In this document: positions 1 through 7,173 of the stretch, piece after piece
Layout: every line of letters starts with the position of its first letter
Numbering within the stretch: the stretch's first letter is position 1
Assembly: GCA_013044415.1 (NCBI GenBank)
Contig: JABEUO010000057.1
Span: forward strand, 1-11,381
Source of the DNA: Acidimicrobiaceae bacterium
GTDB lineage: Bacteria; Actinomycetota; Acidimicrobiia; Acidimicrobiales; Acidimicrobiaceae
Reading direction: 5' to 3'
Length of the DNA: 11,381 bases
Translations under genes and position numbers: made by a program
Notes under the pieces: model-generated
The model's database searches: none
What the model was told of the DNA's origin: nothing
Seen by the model: only the letters and a program-made list of their open reading frames with translations

Positions 1-85
1 AGTTTGTGACCATTCCACTTTTTTCAGTCTTTACGACCGACGTCTAAGTGCGAAGTTAATTGTTTGATTGCCCCTGGACGCAGCG

Positions 86-104
86 TGCAAAATCTGATTT
101 TGCA
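86..104. repeat. Perfect AT-rich inverted repeat
   Basis: TGCAAAAT and ATTTTGCA form a perfect 8-bp inverted repeat around a CTG centre. No T run follows on either strand, so it is not an obvious intrinsic terminator. Its size and symmetry would suit a small regulator site or a chance palindrome. No function is assigned. Confidence 0.5.
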
Positions 105-216
105 GGTGGTTTGGATGTTGTCCGTGAGATCACTGAATATTGCCGTTTTCGAGTCAATCAGTTTTGGCTTGCTGGACAGTTCGAAGGCGTTGTAGGTGAG
201 TCGGGTGCGGTCTTTT

Positions 217-244
217 AGCTGACCGGGCGGCACGACCCGGTGCT
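217..244. repeat. GC-rich inverted repeat (hairpin)
   Basis: ACCGGG (222-227) pairs with CCCGGT (236-241) around an 8-nt loop. The stem extends by AGC/GCT (217-219 with 242-244) after a 2-nt bulge, giving nine pairs. T residues lie before it on the plus strand and A residues follow it on the minus strand. It therefore lacks the downstream U tract of an intrinsic terminator in either direction. Function unknown. Confidence 0.5.
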
Positions 245-556
245 AGGTGATAACTCCGGTATGGTCAACGACGTTGCCAACCAAACCTGCTCGGCTGAAG
301 CCTAGGATTAAATGGTGGACTTGTCGATGTCGGTATCGGATAGTGTTTGGCTGGAGCTTTACGAGGATACTGGTTTGCGATTCGACCGGGCAAGCTTGGC
401 AGCTGGAGTTTTTGCGATAGATAGCGCAGCTTGGCTAACTTGGTCGTAAAAAGATGTCGAGGCAGGCTTTTAAAACTCTGGGTTTGCGCCAAGTAATGCT
501 GCACTAGGCTGTTGTGGATTAATACTTTTCTTTGCGTGGGTCACGCTGGAGGCTAA

Positions 557-1510
557 TTGCTAAGTGAGCAGGGTGGTTTTGAGGCAGAAGATATTGCAGC
601 GATTTCCAGGAGGCACTCTTCTGGCCAATTGACTGTCGTCAAGCCCAAGATGTCCCTTCGGAAGAGGCTCACCAACACTTATCGTTATAGGGACCTTCTA
701 TTTGGCCTAATTGGGAAGGAAATCTCGGTCAAGTACAAGAATTCGGCGCTCGGAATTGTATGGTCGATGCTCAACCCGGCAATGTATATCCTCATCTACT
801 TTCTGGTGTTCCAGAAAGTTTTGAAGAACGGTGTTCCCGATTACGCCATTTTTTTGCCAAGCGGCCTTTTGGTGTGGAATCTTTTCCAGACGTCGATTTC
901 GGCGGCCACAACTGCGGTAGTAGATAACGCTGGACTGGTCAAGAAGGTCTCATTCCCGCGGGAAATTCTAGCGCTAGCTTCGGTCGGAGCTGCATTTGTC
1001 TTCTTCTTGTTCCAGGCGATTGTACTTATCATCTTCATGATAATTTTTCGTGTCCTTCCGACTTGGGGCTACCTGTGGCTCGTCCCAATTGCGATGGTCG
1101 CACTTTTAATTTTTGCCTCAGCACTCGCAGTGTTTCTGTCGGCGGTTAATGTTTATCTACGAGATACAAGGCACCTAATCGAGGTGCTGCTGGTGGCTTG
1201 GTTTTGGGGCACTCCGGTGGTATATCCCTATATGGAACTCGCTGTCCCGATCAATAAGCACGGATTATTGTGGGTTTATTTGCTGAATCCAGTTGTCACA
1301 CCAGTAGTGACTTTTCAACGCGCGTTATATGGCAAGGTTTCACCAATTTCTACGAATGCCACACACGCGATAATAAATATCCTGCCTTCCGCAGGTCAAG
1401 GCTGGTACCTAACCCATTTGCTGGTAACGATTGTCGTCGGAATAGTCCTCTTCGTTGGCGCCTTATATGTGTTTGGGCGCCTTGAAGGCAACTTCGTAGA
1501 GGAGCTATAG
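557..1510 (+). CDS. wzm: ABC-2 polysaccharide export permease (Wzm/TagG type)
   Basis: Membrane subunit of an ABC-2 exporter that passes a completed, lipid-linked surface polysaccharide from cytoplasm to cell exterior. The 317 residues show the family pattern: an amphipathic entry segment (KEISVKYKNSALGIVWSMLNP, about 54-74), then about six membrane spans (roughly 68-88, 97-118, 140-165, 172-196, 208-225, 285-307). The conserved loop NVYLRDTRHLIEV (198-210) and the NPVVTPV..FQRALYG stretch (244-259) are also present. The TTG start is chosen because GGAGG sits 4 bases upstream; an in-frame ATG at 650 would drop 31 residues and still leave the whole domain. Only 3 bases separate it from the ATPase gene, so the two form one operon. 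Teichoic-acid-type and O-antigen-type permeases cannot be told apart by sequence alone. Confidence 0.93.
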   Translation: MLSEQGGFEAEDIAAISRRHSSGQLTVVKPKMSLRKRLTNTYRYRDLLFGLIGKEISVKYKNSALGIVWSMLNPAMYILIYFLVFQKVLKNGVPDYAIFLPSGLLVWNLFQTSISAATTAVVDNAGLVKKVSFPREILALASVGAAFVFFLFQAIVLIIFMIIFRVLPTWGYLWLVPIAMVALLIFASALAVFLSAVNVYLRDTRHLIEVLLVAWFWGTPVVYPYMELAVPINKHGLLWVYLLNPVVTPVVTFQRALYGKVSPISTNATHAIINILPSAGQGWYLTHLLVTIVVGIVLFVGALYVFGRLEGNFVEEL

Positions 1511-1513
1511 ACA

Positions 1514-2746
1514 ATGTCGGTGGCAGTCCAAGTTGTAGACGTCTCGAAGCGATTTAGGCTTTACAAGGAGAAGATGACCTCTCTGAAGGAGAGGGTGATC
1601 CACCTAGGCAAGGTACCCTATGAGGAGTTTTGGGCACTCCGGGATATAAACATCGAAGTTCAAGAGGGTGAGACCCTCGGACTGATTGGGCATAATGGTT
1701 CGGGTAAGTCGACGCTTCTCAAGTGCATTGCCGGGATCTTGCTACCAAGTAGCGGTGAGATAAGGGTGCGCGGCCGGGTGGCGGCGATGCTGGAGCTTGG
1801 GGCGGGATTCCATCCTGAGTTGTCTGGAAGGGACAATATTTATCTAAACGCCTCCCTCCTCGGGATGCCCAAGAGGGAGGTGGATCGTCGTTTTGACGAT
1901 ATTGTCGACTTTTCCGAACTGGGTGGATTTATTGAAAATCAGGTCAAGTTCTATTCGTCCGGCATGTACACCAGGCTCGGTTTCGCCGTTGCTGTAAATA
2001 TGGACCCTGATGTCCTGCTGATTGATGAGGTGCTAGCCGTAGGGGACGAGAACTTCCAAAGGAAATGCCTCGACAAGGTCAATTCTTTTCAGAAGGAGGG
2101 CCGAACGATAGTCTTTGTGTCTCACTCCGCCGATCTGGTCAGGGCGGTGTGTGACCGCGCCTACGTACTTGATCACTCGAAGGTTGTCGGTGGAGGCCCT
2201 ACCGCTGAGGCTATCGGAATCTTGAGGGATTACCAATTGAAGGGCTCGGGCTTAAACCATGATCCTAACGCAGTAGAGGCGATCGACCAAAGTGACGATT
2301 CGACGGTTGGATCATCTCAGAGACCACAGAGTCCACCGGCCCTGATAACATCGATTTCACTGCTTCTCCCCGATCCATCGAGGGGTTATGCGGTACCAAA
2401 TGATATTGTTTCCCTAGACCTGCACTATGAGTCCACCTCCCTCCAGGAGGTCCTTGTGGGTGTCGAGGTTACCGATGTCCGGGGAGAGCTGGTCTTTTCA
2501 GCCACCTCCGAGGATTTAGGATTTGGCTCTTATTCCCTTTATGGCCAGGGTGAATTTATAGTAGAACTCGGTCCAATGCCACTGTTGGATGGGGTGTTTT
2601 CCGTAGCCGCATCACTCTATCAAATTCCTGGCGGTGCGAGGATTGACTGGCGTCCGATTGAGCAGGCATTCAAGATTGTGAATCCAACTAAATGTACAGG
2701 GATGGTTAACATGCCGGTATCGATTCTGCAGGAGTCTGGTTCTTGA
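1514..2746 (+). CDS. wzt: Polysaccharide ABC exporter ATPase with C-terminal Wzt-like domain
   Basis: Cytoplasmic ATPase that powers glycan export with the upstream permease. The nucleotide-binding domain has Walker A GHNGSGKST (59-67), signature YSSGMYTRLGFA (147-158), Walker B LLIDE (168-172) and the switch histidine H204. The segment AMLELGAGFHPELSGRDNI (91-109) is typical of the polysaccharide/teichoic-acid branch. A poor-complexity linker (about 245-276) leads to a beta-rich domain at about 277-400. Its spacing of strands and its GPMPLLDGVFSV turn match the Wzt_C fold. In E. coli O8/O9a and related systems this domain binds the chain and its terminal cap before export; a similar role here is inferred. 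The ATG start has AGGAG about 10 bases upstream. It converges on the glycosyltransferase operon, which probably makes its substrate. Confidence 0.94.
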   Translation: MSVAVQVVDVSKRFRLYKEKMTSLKERVIHLGKVPYEEFWALRDINIEVQEGETLGLIGHNGSGKSTLLKCIAGILLPSSGEIRVRGRVAAMLELGAGFHPELSGRDNIYLNASLLGMPKREVDRRFDDIVDFSELGGFIENQVKFYSSGMYTRLGFAVAVNMDPDVLLIDEVLAVGDENFQRKCLDKVNSFQKEGRTIVFVSHSADLVRAVCDRAYVLDHSKVVGGGPTAEAIGILRDYQLKGSGLNHDPNAVEAIDQSDDSTVGSSQRPQSPPALITSISLLLPDPSRGYAVPNDIVSLDLHYESTSLQEVLVGVEVTDVRGELVFSATSEDLGFGSYSLYGQGEFIVELGPMPLLDGVFSVAASLYQIPGGARIDWRPIEQAFKIVNPTKCTGMVNMPVSILQESGS

Positions 2747-2881
2747 TAATCCACCAGCCAACCAGGGACTAGAGTAAGTAAATTTAGCGCTAGATGCTAT
2801 TTTCTGGCCGTGGTGAAAGTCTGCTCACTGGAGATATGGCTGATGGCGGCGGACCCATGGCGGTTCAGCATGGTCCGGCCG

Positions 2882-2901
2882 GAGCTAGTTGGTTCTAGCT
2901 C
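2882..2901. repeat. Perfect hairpin in convergent spacer
   Basis: GAGCTAG and CTAGCTC form a perfect 7-bp stem around a 6-nt loop in the 218-bp gap between the two convergent operons (2747-2964). A second, imperfect stem (GGAC.CATG with CATGGTCC, about 2859-2880) lies just beside it. Neither has a clear U tract. A weak TAGC/GCTA stem followed by TTTT (2785-2803) is the only element in the gap resembling a terminator for the exporter operon. The gap probably serves transcription termination for both operons, but the exact site is not settled by sequence. Confidence 0.4.
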
Positions 2902-2964
2902 AAACACCACGAAACGTTCCTGGTTGTCGGCCCTTTGCGCTAATGGGTAGGTGTTTATGTGGCT

Positions 2965-4818
2965 TCAGGATTGTTGATTCGACTGCCAGGAGAGCAAGGT
3001 TTCTCGGATACGAGGGTAGAAGGGATCGGAGATAAGTTTCCCGCCCCATCTTTGGGCGAAAGCAGCTTCCTCTCGGACCCAACTATTGAACCGATAGTGG
3101 TTGCCATGCTCGTTTCCGCGGGTTTTACCTTCGTAATGGAAAACGATCGGACGGGTATCGATCAGTACCTCAAGTCCTAATTCTCCGACTCTGAGGCAAA
3201 AGTCGACATCGTTAAAGGCGACCGGGAATTGCTCTTCGTCGTAACCTCCCACGGCGTCGAAGACGTCAGTCCGGAAGAGTTGAAGCGCCCCGGTGGTGGC
3301 TGAGGCGCGGTGAACGTTGCGAGCGATGTCGTCGCTAGCTCTTTTGTCCATGTGTATTCCGTTCATATAGTGCCCAGCGAAGCGATTAATTCCTAAGGCA
3401 ACCCCGACGTGCTGTATGGTTAGATCCTCATAGAGGAGGCGGGTTCCGACAACACCGGTTTTTGGGAGGCTTGCCAATCCGGTGATCAAGTCCAAGGTAT
3501 CCCTTGATATCAGCTCGACGTCGTTATTCATTGTCACCATGTACTCGCCATCCACCCGCTTTCTACCTAGGTTGATGAGGCGCGAATAGTTGAACGTTGG
3601 TTCTTTGGTCTCGATTACTTCCACTTTTACTTGGGACCGCTTTGAAAGTAATAGATCGTACAACTTGTAGGTTTCTGAATCTACAGAGGCGTCGTCGACG
3701 ATGATGATTTGGAGGTTGCGGTAGTTGGTGTTTAATATCGAATCCAGGGCATTTGCCAGAAGTCCAGGGCCGTCACGGTTGGGAATCACTATTGAGATAC
3801 GGGGGTTAAATTCGGAGCTGGAGATCAAGGTGTACCGCTGGCCATCTGGGTGTTTTTCGATCGAAAGATCAAGGCCGAGTGACGAAATGTATTGCCGAAT
3901 TATCTCATGCATAGGGCCTTGCTCGGAGGCCTTTTTCTCGGTATGATCCAGCATCCTTCGAGGTCGAAGGGTATCTGTTCTAGTTGATATTCCATCTGTG
4001 GTCTCAATGTAGCTCAGGTGGGCAATGTGGCAAGGTTCAGAGTAGGAATAATCGGTGGACAGTTTCAGAGCGAGAGACCAGCATAAGTCCCGGTAGGTTA
4101 CAACTTTTTCTGTTGAATCGAATTCGAAAAGCCATTCTTGTGATCGAATTGCACTTAGTGCCCGACGACGAAGACCGAGCATCCCTTTGGTTGCGTCGGT
4201 CTGGGCCATGAGAATCCAGTCCCAGTTGGAATGCCACAGGGGCGAATGGAGACGGTGATTTTCGTCTTCGGACACGATGTCGGAATAGAAAAATGGTGCC
4301 AACTGATCCGCTATTTCTGCGGCTTTGAGTCTGTAGAGGGCGTCAACGGCGAGGCGATCACCGAGTCGAAGTGGAACGATTAATTCCGCCTTGGCTAACG
4401 ACGAAGCCGTTTGGAAGCTCTTCGATGCTGAATTTGGGTCCATTGGGTAACTTGTCAGCTCGATACCATTCGGCACACGGTCTCGGGAAGCCAAATAGGC
4501 GAATTGTTCTGGAAGGATAAGTTCGATCGTGCGATAACATTGGCCCAATACTGACCTAAGGGTCAATGCGCACTGCTGGTCGCTCGGATCGGCGCAAGGG
4601 TCACTAACTATGACGACCGAGATGACCTCGGTAAAATTAGCGTCATGGTCACAGATTCTCTGGATGGCTGAGAGGTCCCGCCTGGGCAAGTCCCCTAGGG
4701 TAGTGATATCCCTAAAGGGAAGTCGTTCGACAAGCCCTGGATAATGTGCAGTTAATGGTTGGTCGTATAATTGACCATCGTTTCCATCTTTGGTGTATAG
4801 CTTATCATCGCTGCTCAC
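2965..4818 (-). CDS. Two-domain GT2 glycosyltransferase, first domain degenerate
   Basis: Cytoplasmic sugar transferase for a surface glycan. The C-terminal half is a complete GT-A domain: RISIVIPNRDG (340-350), nucleotide-binding IVDDAS (373-378), the metal-site region MNNDVE (430-435), IQHVG (468-472), and the probable catalytic-base region FNDVDFCLRV (535-544) followed by H561. The N-terminal half (about 64-230) still follows the tandem-GT2 pattern (SVLGQCYRTIELIL at 89-102, then YSD at 178-180 and the PLWHSNWDWILM stretch). However, the usual VDDGS nucleotide site is replaced by LPEQF, so this half is probably not catalytic. The GTG start has no strong ribosome binding site. It is the last gene of the operon, 61 bases after the preceding GT4 gene. 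Donor and acceptor sugars cannot be read from sequence. Confidence 0.88.
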   Translation of the reverse strand: MSSDDKLYTKDGNDGQLYDQPLTAHYPGLVERLPFRDITTLGDLPRRDLSAIQRICDHDANFTEVISVVIVSDPCADPSDQQCALTLRSVLGQCYRTIELILPEQFAYLASRDRVPNGIELTSYPMDPNSASKSFQTASSLAKAELIVPLRLGDRLAVDALYRLKAAEIADQLAPFFYSDIVSEDENHRLHSPLWHSNWDWILMAQTDATKGMLGLRRRALSAIRSQEWLFEFDSTEKVVTYRDLCWSLALKLSTDYSYSEPCHIAHLSYIETTDGISTRTDTLRPRRMLDHTEKKASEQGPMHEIIRQYISSLGLDLSIEKHPDGQRYTLISSSEFNPRISIVIPNRDGPGLLANALDSILNTNYRNLQIIIVDDASVDSETYKLYDLLLSKRSQVKVEVIETKEPTFNYSRLINLGRKRVDGEYMVTMNNDVELISRDTLDLITGLASLPKTGVVGTRLLYEDLTIQHVGVALGINRFAGHYMNGIHMDKRASDDIARNVHRASATTGALQLFRTDVFDAVGGYDEEQFPVAFNDVDFCLRVGELGLEVLIDTRPIVFHYEGKTRGNEHGNHYRFNSWVREEAAFAQRWGGKLISDPFYPRIRETLLSWQSNQQS

Positions 4819-4879
4819 TGTTTGCTGAACTGTCCGTTGCCCGACATTTGCCCCACCCCAGCCGTAAGAAGAATATCCA

Positions 4880-6097
4880 TCAGCCGAAGAGGAAGTTTAT
4901 ATACCTGTCGATGACAACACCCCAGGTAAAGTTTTTTTCTACGTATATCTTTCCCCGTTGACCAAGTTCATTCCTGATCTGCTCTCCGTCGAGCAGTAGT
5001 TCGAGGGCTACTTCGAATTCGGGATAGTTTTGAAAGACTGCCCCCGCTTTGGACCGGATTACGTGCTCGGTTGTGGCGGCGCAGCGACCATTTACGAGTA
5101 CCGGAACTCCGACGCTCCAAGCTTCCATAATGACCAACGAAAAAGATTCGTAGTAGGAAGGGGAGACAAACAAAGTGCAGTCCCTGAGGATGGCCCATTT
5201 TTCCTCTTCAGAGACTTGGCCGGTGATTTTCAGCCAGGGTTGCTCGTCTGGGGCGATTGCAACGGGACCAACGAGGGCCAAGGAGACGTTTTTTTGATGG
5301 CGCTCCCGGTAGGTAGAAACGAAGTGAGCTAGCATGGTGGTGCCTTTGAGAGTATCCACCCTTCCAAGTGCGCATAGGTAGGGCTCCGCCGGGGATAGCC
5401 CCAACACTTCCTGACCCGTTAGTTTGATAGCTGGGGGTGCCGGGTCAATTCCGAGGCCAAGGACTATGCGGCGAGCCTGTGAAATTCGAAAAATTGACTT
5501 AACCAGTTCTTCCTCGGCGTATGTGTGGAAGACCAGCCTTCCTGCCTTTTCGAAGATCTCGTTAAAGATTGGCAGATAGAGCGCTGCTTCATCATGGGCC
5601 GCAGGGTGCAGGACGGATCTGGAGAGCACTTGTGGCATGGCATGGACGACTGGGTGATAGAGGTAAGGGTAAAAAGCTATAAAGTCTGAGTCGGTGTCGG
5701 AGATTGCATCAATAAGCCCCTGAGATACTGGTCCTTGGAGTCGAATGTATTCCATTGCTTCGTCAGCAGTTGCCGACTTGGCGAAGAACTCAATTTTCTT
5801 GGAGAATGCAGCAAAGTCTTTCGATCGACCTTGGTCAACGGCAAAACGCTTGACGATCACGCCATTTTCATTTTTTTCACCCTCGTCGTAGCTTGCTTCC
5901 CAACTTGCGATATCGCCAGCCACGGTGGTCAGCGCCTCGACGGTGTAGCCACGCTTAGCGAGGCGTTCAGCGATCATCCTGGCGGCAAATTCAGCGCCTC
6001 CAGTTATGTCAGAGCCGAAGCGCGGGGTGACAAAACTTATCTTGGGGCGACTGGCCGCCTCGGGAGCGGTACCTTGATTATCGAGTTTCTGATTCAT
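4880..6097 (-). CDS. GT4 (GT-B fold) glycosyltransferase
   Basis: Retaining sugar transferase of family GT4, 405 residues, expected at the cytoplasmic face of the membrane. The acceptor-side domain opens with ISFVTPRFGSDITGGAEFAAR (20-40), where the GGAE loop lies near the donor phosphates. The donor-side domain has LGRVDTLKG (244-252) with the usual Arg and Lys, then the EX7E motif ESFSLVIME (317-325) and VPVLVNG (331-337). The segment HPAAHDEAALYL (164-175) matches a group of actinobacterial GT4 enzymes in surface-glycan clusters. The ATG start overlaps the stop of the preceding gene in an ATGA, so translation is probably coupled. It differs clearly from the two paralogous GT4 proteins upstream. 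Sugar specificity is unknown; mannosyl or rhamnosyl transfer would be common for the family. Confidence 0.9.
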   Translation of the reverse strand: MNQKLDNQGTAPEAASRPKISFVTPRFGSDITGGAEFAARMIAERLAKRGYTVEALTTVAGDIASWEASYDEGEKNENGVIVKRFAVDQGRSKDFAAFSKKIEFFAKSATADEAMEYIRLQGPVSQGLIDAISDTDSDFIAFYPYLYHPVVHAMPQVLSRSVLHPAAHDEAALYLPIFNEIFEKAGRLVFHTYAEEELVKSIFRISQARRIVLGLGIDPAPPAIKLTGQEVLGLSPAEPYLCALGRVDTLKGTTMLAHFVSTYRERHQKNVSLALVGPVAIAPDEQPWLKITGQVSEEEKWAILRDCTLFVSPSYYESFSLVIMEAWSVGVPVLVNGRCAATTEHVIRSKAGAVFQNYPEFEVALELLLDGEQIRNELGQRGKIYVEKNFTWGVVIDRYINFLFG

Positions 6098-7173
6098 AGC
6101 CGTTTTTCGGTCCCTAGTCCATAGCTGTACAATATTTTCTCTAGGTGATTTCTGGCGTATTCGAGGGAGAGTTGGGTCAATCTTTCTTCCGCCCGTTGGC
6201 GTAGCTCATCAAGGAGCGCCGGGTCCCTGAGCACGAGGTTCGCCGCTACCGCCACGCTAAGCGGGTCTGAGCTCTCTATTAGAACCCCCGCATCAGCCAA
6301 GGTCTCCGGGACTGCGGAAGAGGCCAGTGCCAAAATTGGCAACCGATAGTGCATAGCCTCAAGTAGCGGAACACAGAAACCTTCATGCTCGGAGAGGGAT
6401 ACGAATATATCTGCACTTTGGTAGTAACCGGATAATTCTTTGTCGCTTACGCCTCCTGTAAGGAAAACACAATCGCCAAGGCCTAATTCGTCGATCATTT
6501 TGGCAAGGGAATCGAAGTACCTAGGGGTAGACGGTTTGCCGATTAGGAAGAGTTCGCTGTTGGGGTTGAAGAGTTCCCTGTAGAGGGCGAAAGATCTTAT
6601 GAGATTGTGCTGCGCTTTGTTCGGGGTGATACGACCTACAAATATCCATCTCTCTGTTTCACCGTGCAGGATGGTAGGGTCAATCTCTGAGTCCTCGAAG
6701 TTGTCTGGATTAAAGAGAAATGGCAGTACTCCTGTCGCGGAGAAGCCGAGATCGATCAGTTCGGATTCGTTGAAGTGGGAATCAGCGAGAGCAAGCTCGG
6801 CGATACTCGCTAGTCTCTCCAACTGCACGCGACCAAGGTGCTGGTTGGCAGCTGTTCGATTGTCCCAACCATCAAAAAAGGCCGCTGGTGTGATGTTGTG
6901 ATAATCAATCCAGATTGCTTCCTTGCGTGATGAAAGGAAGTCGGCCATGCTGGACGCCCCCGCTACATGGTAAAGCAGGATATCACCGTCATTTCGCATT
7001 TTTGGATATTCCGTGAAGGGGTGAGCGATCCCCACATGATCATCCCTTTTCGAGCTCACAAAGATTTCATTTGGTATCCCGAAAACGTCGAGTGTGCGTT
7101 TTATTTCGAGTACGTGAGAGCCGATTGCGTCTGAACTTAAAAGTGACGGTACGAACTGGTGAAGTGCAACCAA
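6094..7173 (-). CDS. GT4 glycosyltransferase, paralogue B
   Basis: GT-B retaining glycosyltransferase of 359 residues. The N-terminus HQFVPSLLSSDAIGSHVLEI (5-24) begins the acceptor domain, and YHNITP (91-96) is a conserved loop. The donor domain has FVGRITPNKAQ (178-188), with the Arg and Lys expected to contact the donor phosphates, and the EX7E motif EGFCVPLLE (264-272). The whole protein aligns end to end with the next upstream gene product, so the pair arose by duplication. The TTG start follows directly after the upstream stop codon, and AAGGGAA lies about 7 bases before it; the start is supported by alignment with the paralogue. It overlaps the next gene by four bases. It probably adds one sugar of the repeat unit. 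The donor is unknown. Confidence 0.9.
   Translation of the reverse strand: MVALHQFVPSLLSSDAIGSHVLEIKRTLDVFGIPNEIFVSSKRDDHVGIAHPFTEYPKMRNDGDILLYHVAGASSMADFLSSRKEAIWIDYHNITPAAFFDGWDNRTAANQHLGRVQLERLASIAELALADSHFNESELIDLGFSATGVLPFLFNPDNFEDSEIDPTILHGETERWIFVGRITPNKAQHNLIRSFALYRELFNPNSELFLIGKPSTPRYFDSLAKMIDELGLGDCVFLTGGVSDKELSGYYQSADIFVSLSEHEGFCVPLLEAMHYRLPILALASSAVPETLADAGVLIESSDPLSVAVAANLVLRDPALLDELRQRAEERLTQLSLEYARNHLEKILYSYGLGTEKRL

Larger units (their letters stand above)
1..556. other. Gene-free left flank, possibly decayed DNA
   Basis: I see no supportable gene here. The two longest open frames on the minus strand (GTG at 504 down to 265, and GTG at 233 down to 24) lack a ribosome binding site, have no recognisable domain, and end without a partner. 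One minus-strand frame runs almost continuously from about 430 to 24 with a single stop near 247. Part of it (VHHLILGFSRAGLVGNVVDH) is faintly reminiscent of a transposase core, but I cannot name a family. Two inverted repeats lie inside. The last part, about 500-556, must contain the promoter of the exporter operon, although no clear -35/-10 pair stands out. A small remnant of an insertion element or an old gene is possible. Confidence 0.45.

Noticed and set aside
1..45. Possible tail of an upstream plus-strand gene ending TAA at 43-45
   Set aside because: Only 14 codons, with no family signal; any frame will end somewhere by chance.
24..233. 69-codon minus-strand open frame with GTG start
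   Set aside because: No ribosome binding site and no recognisable family; the start lies within an inverted repeat.
265..504. 79-codon minus-strand open frame with GTG start
   Set aside because: No ribosome binding site, basic low-information composition, no domain, and no partner gene.
629..631. Alternative TTG start of the permease after AGGAGG (607-612)
   Set aside because: The spacing of 16 bases is too long, and the TTG at 557 has its own GGAGG, so the longer form is kept.
2959..3180. Plus-strand open frame inside the GT2 gene
   Set aside because: Lies opposite a strongly supported coding region and has no family features.
5030..5332. 100-codon plus-strand open frame inside a GT4 gene
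   Set aside because: Antisense shadow of the GT4 EX7E region; no ribosome binding site or domain.
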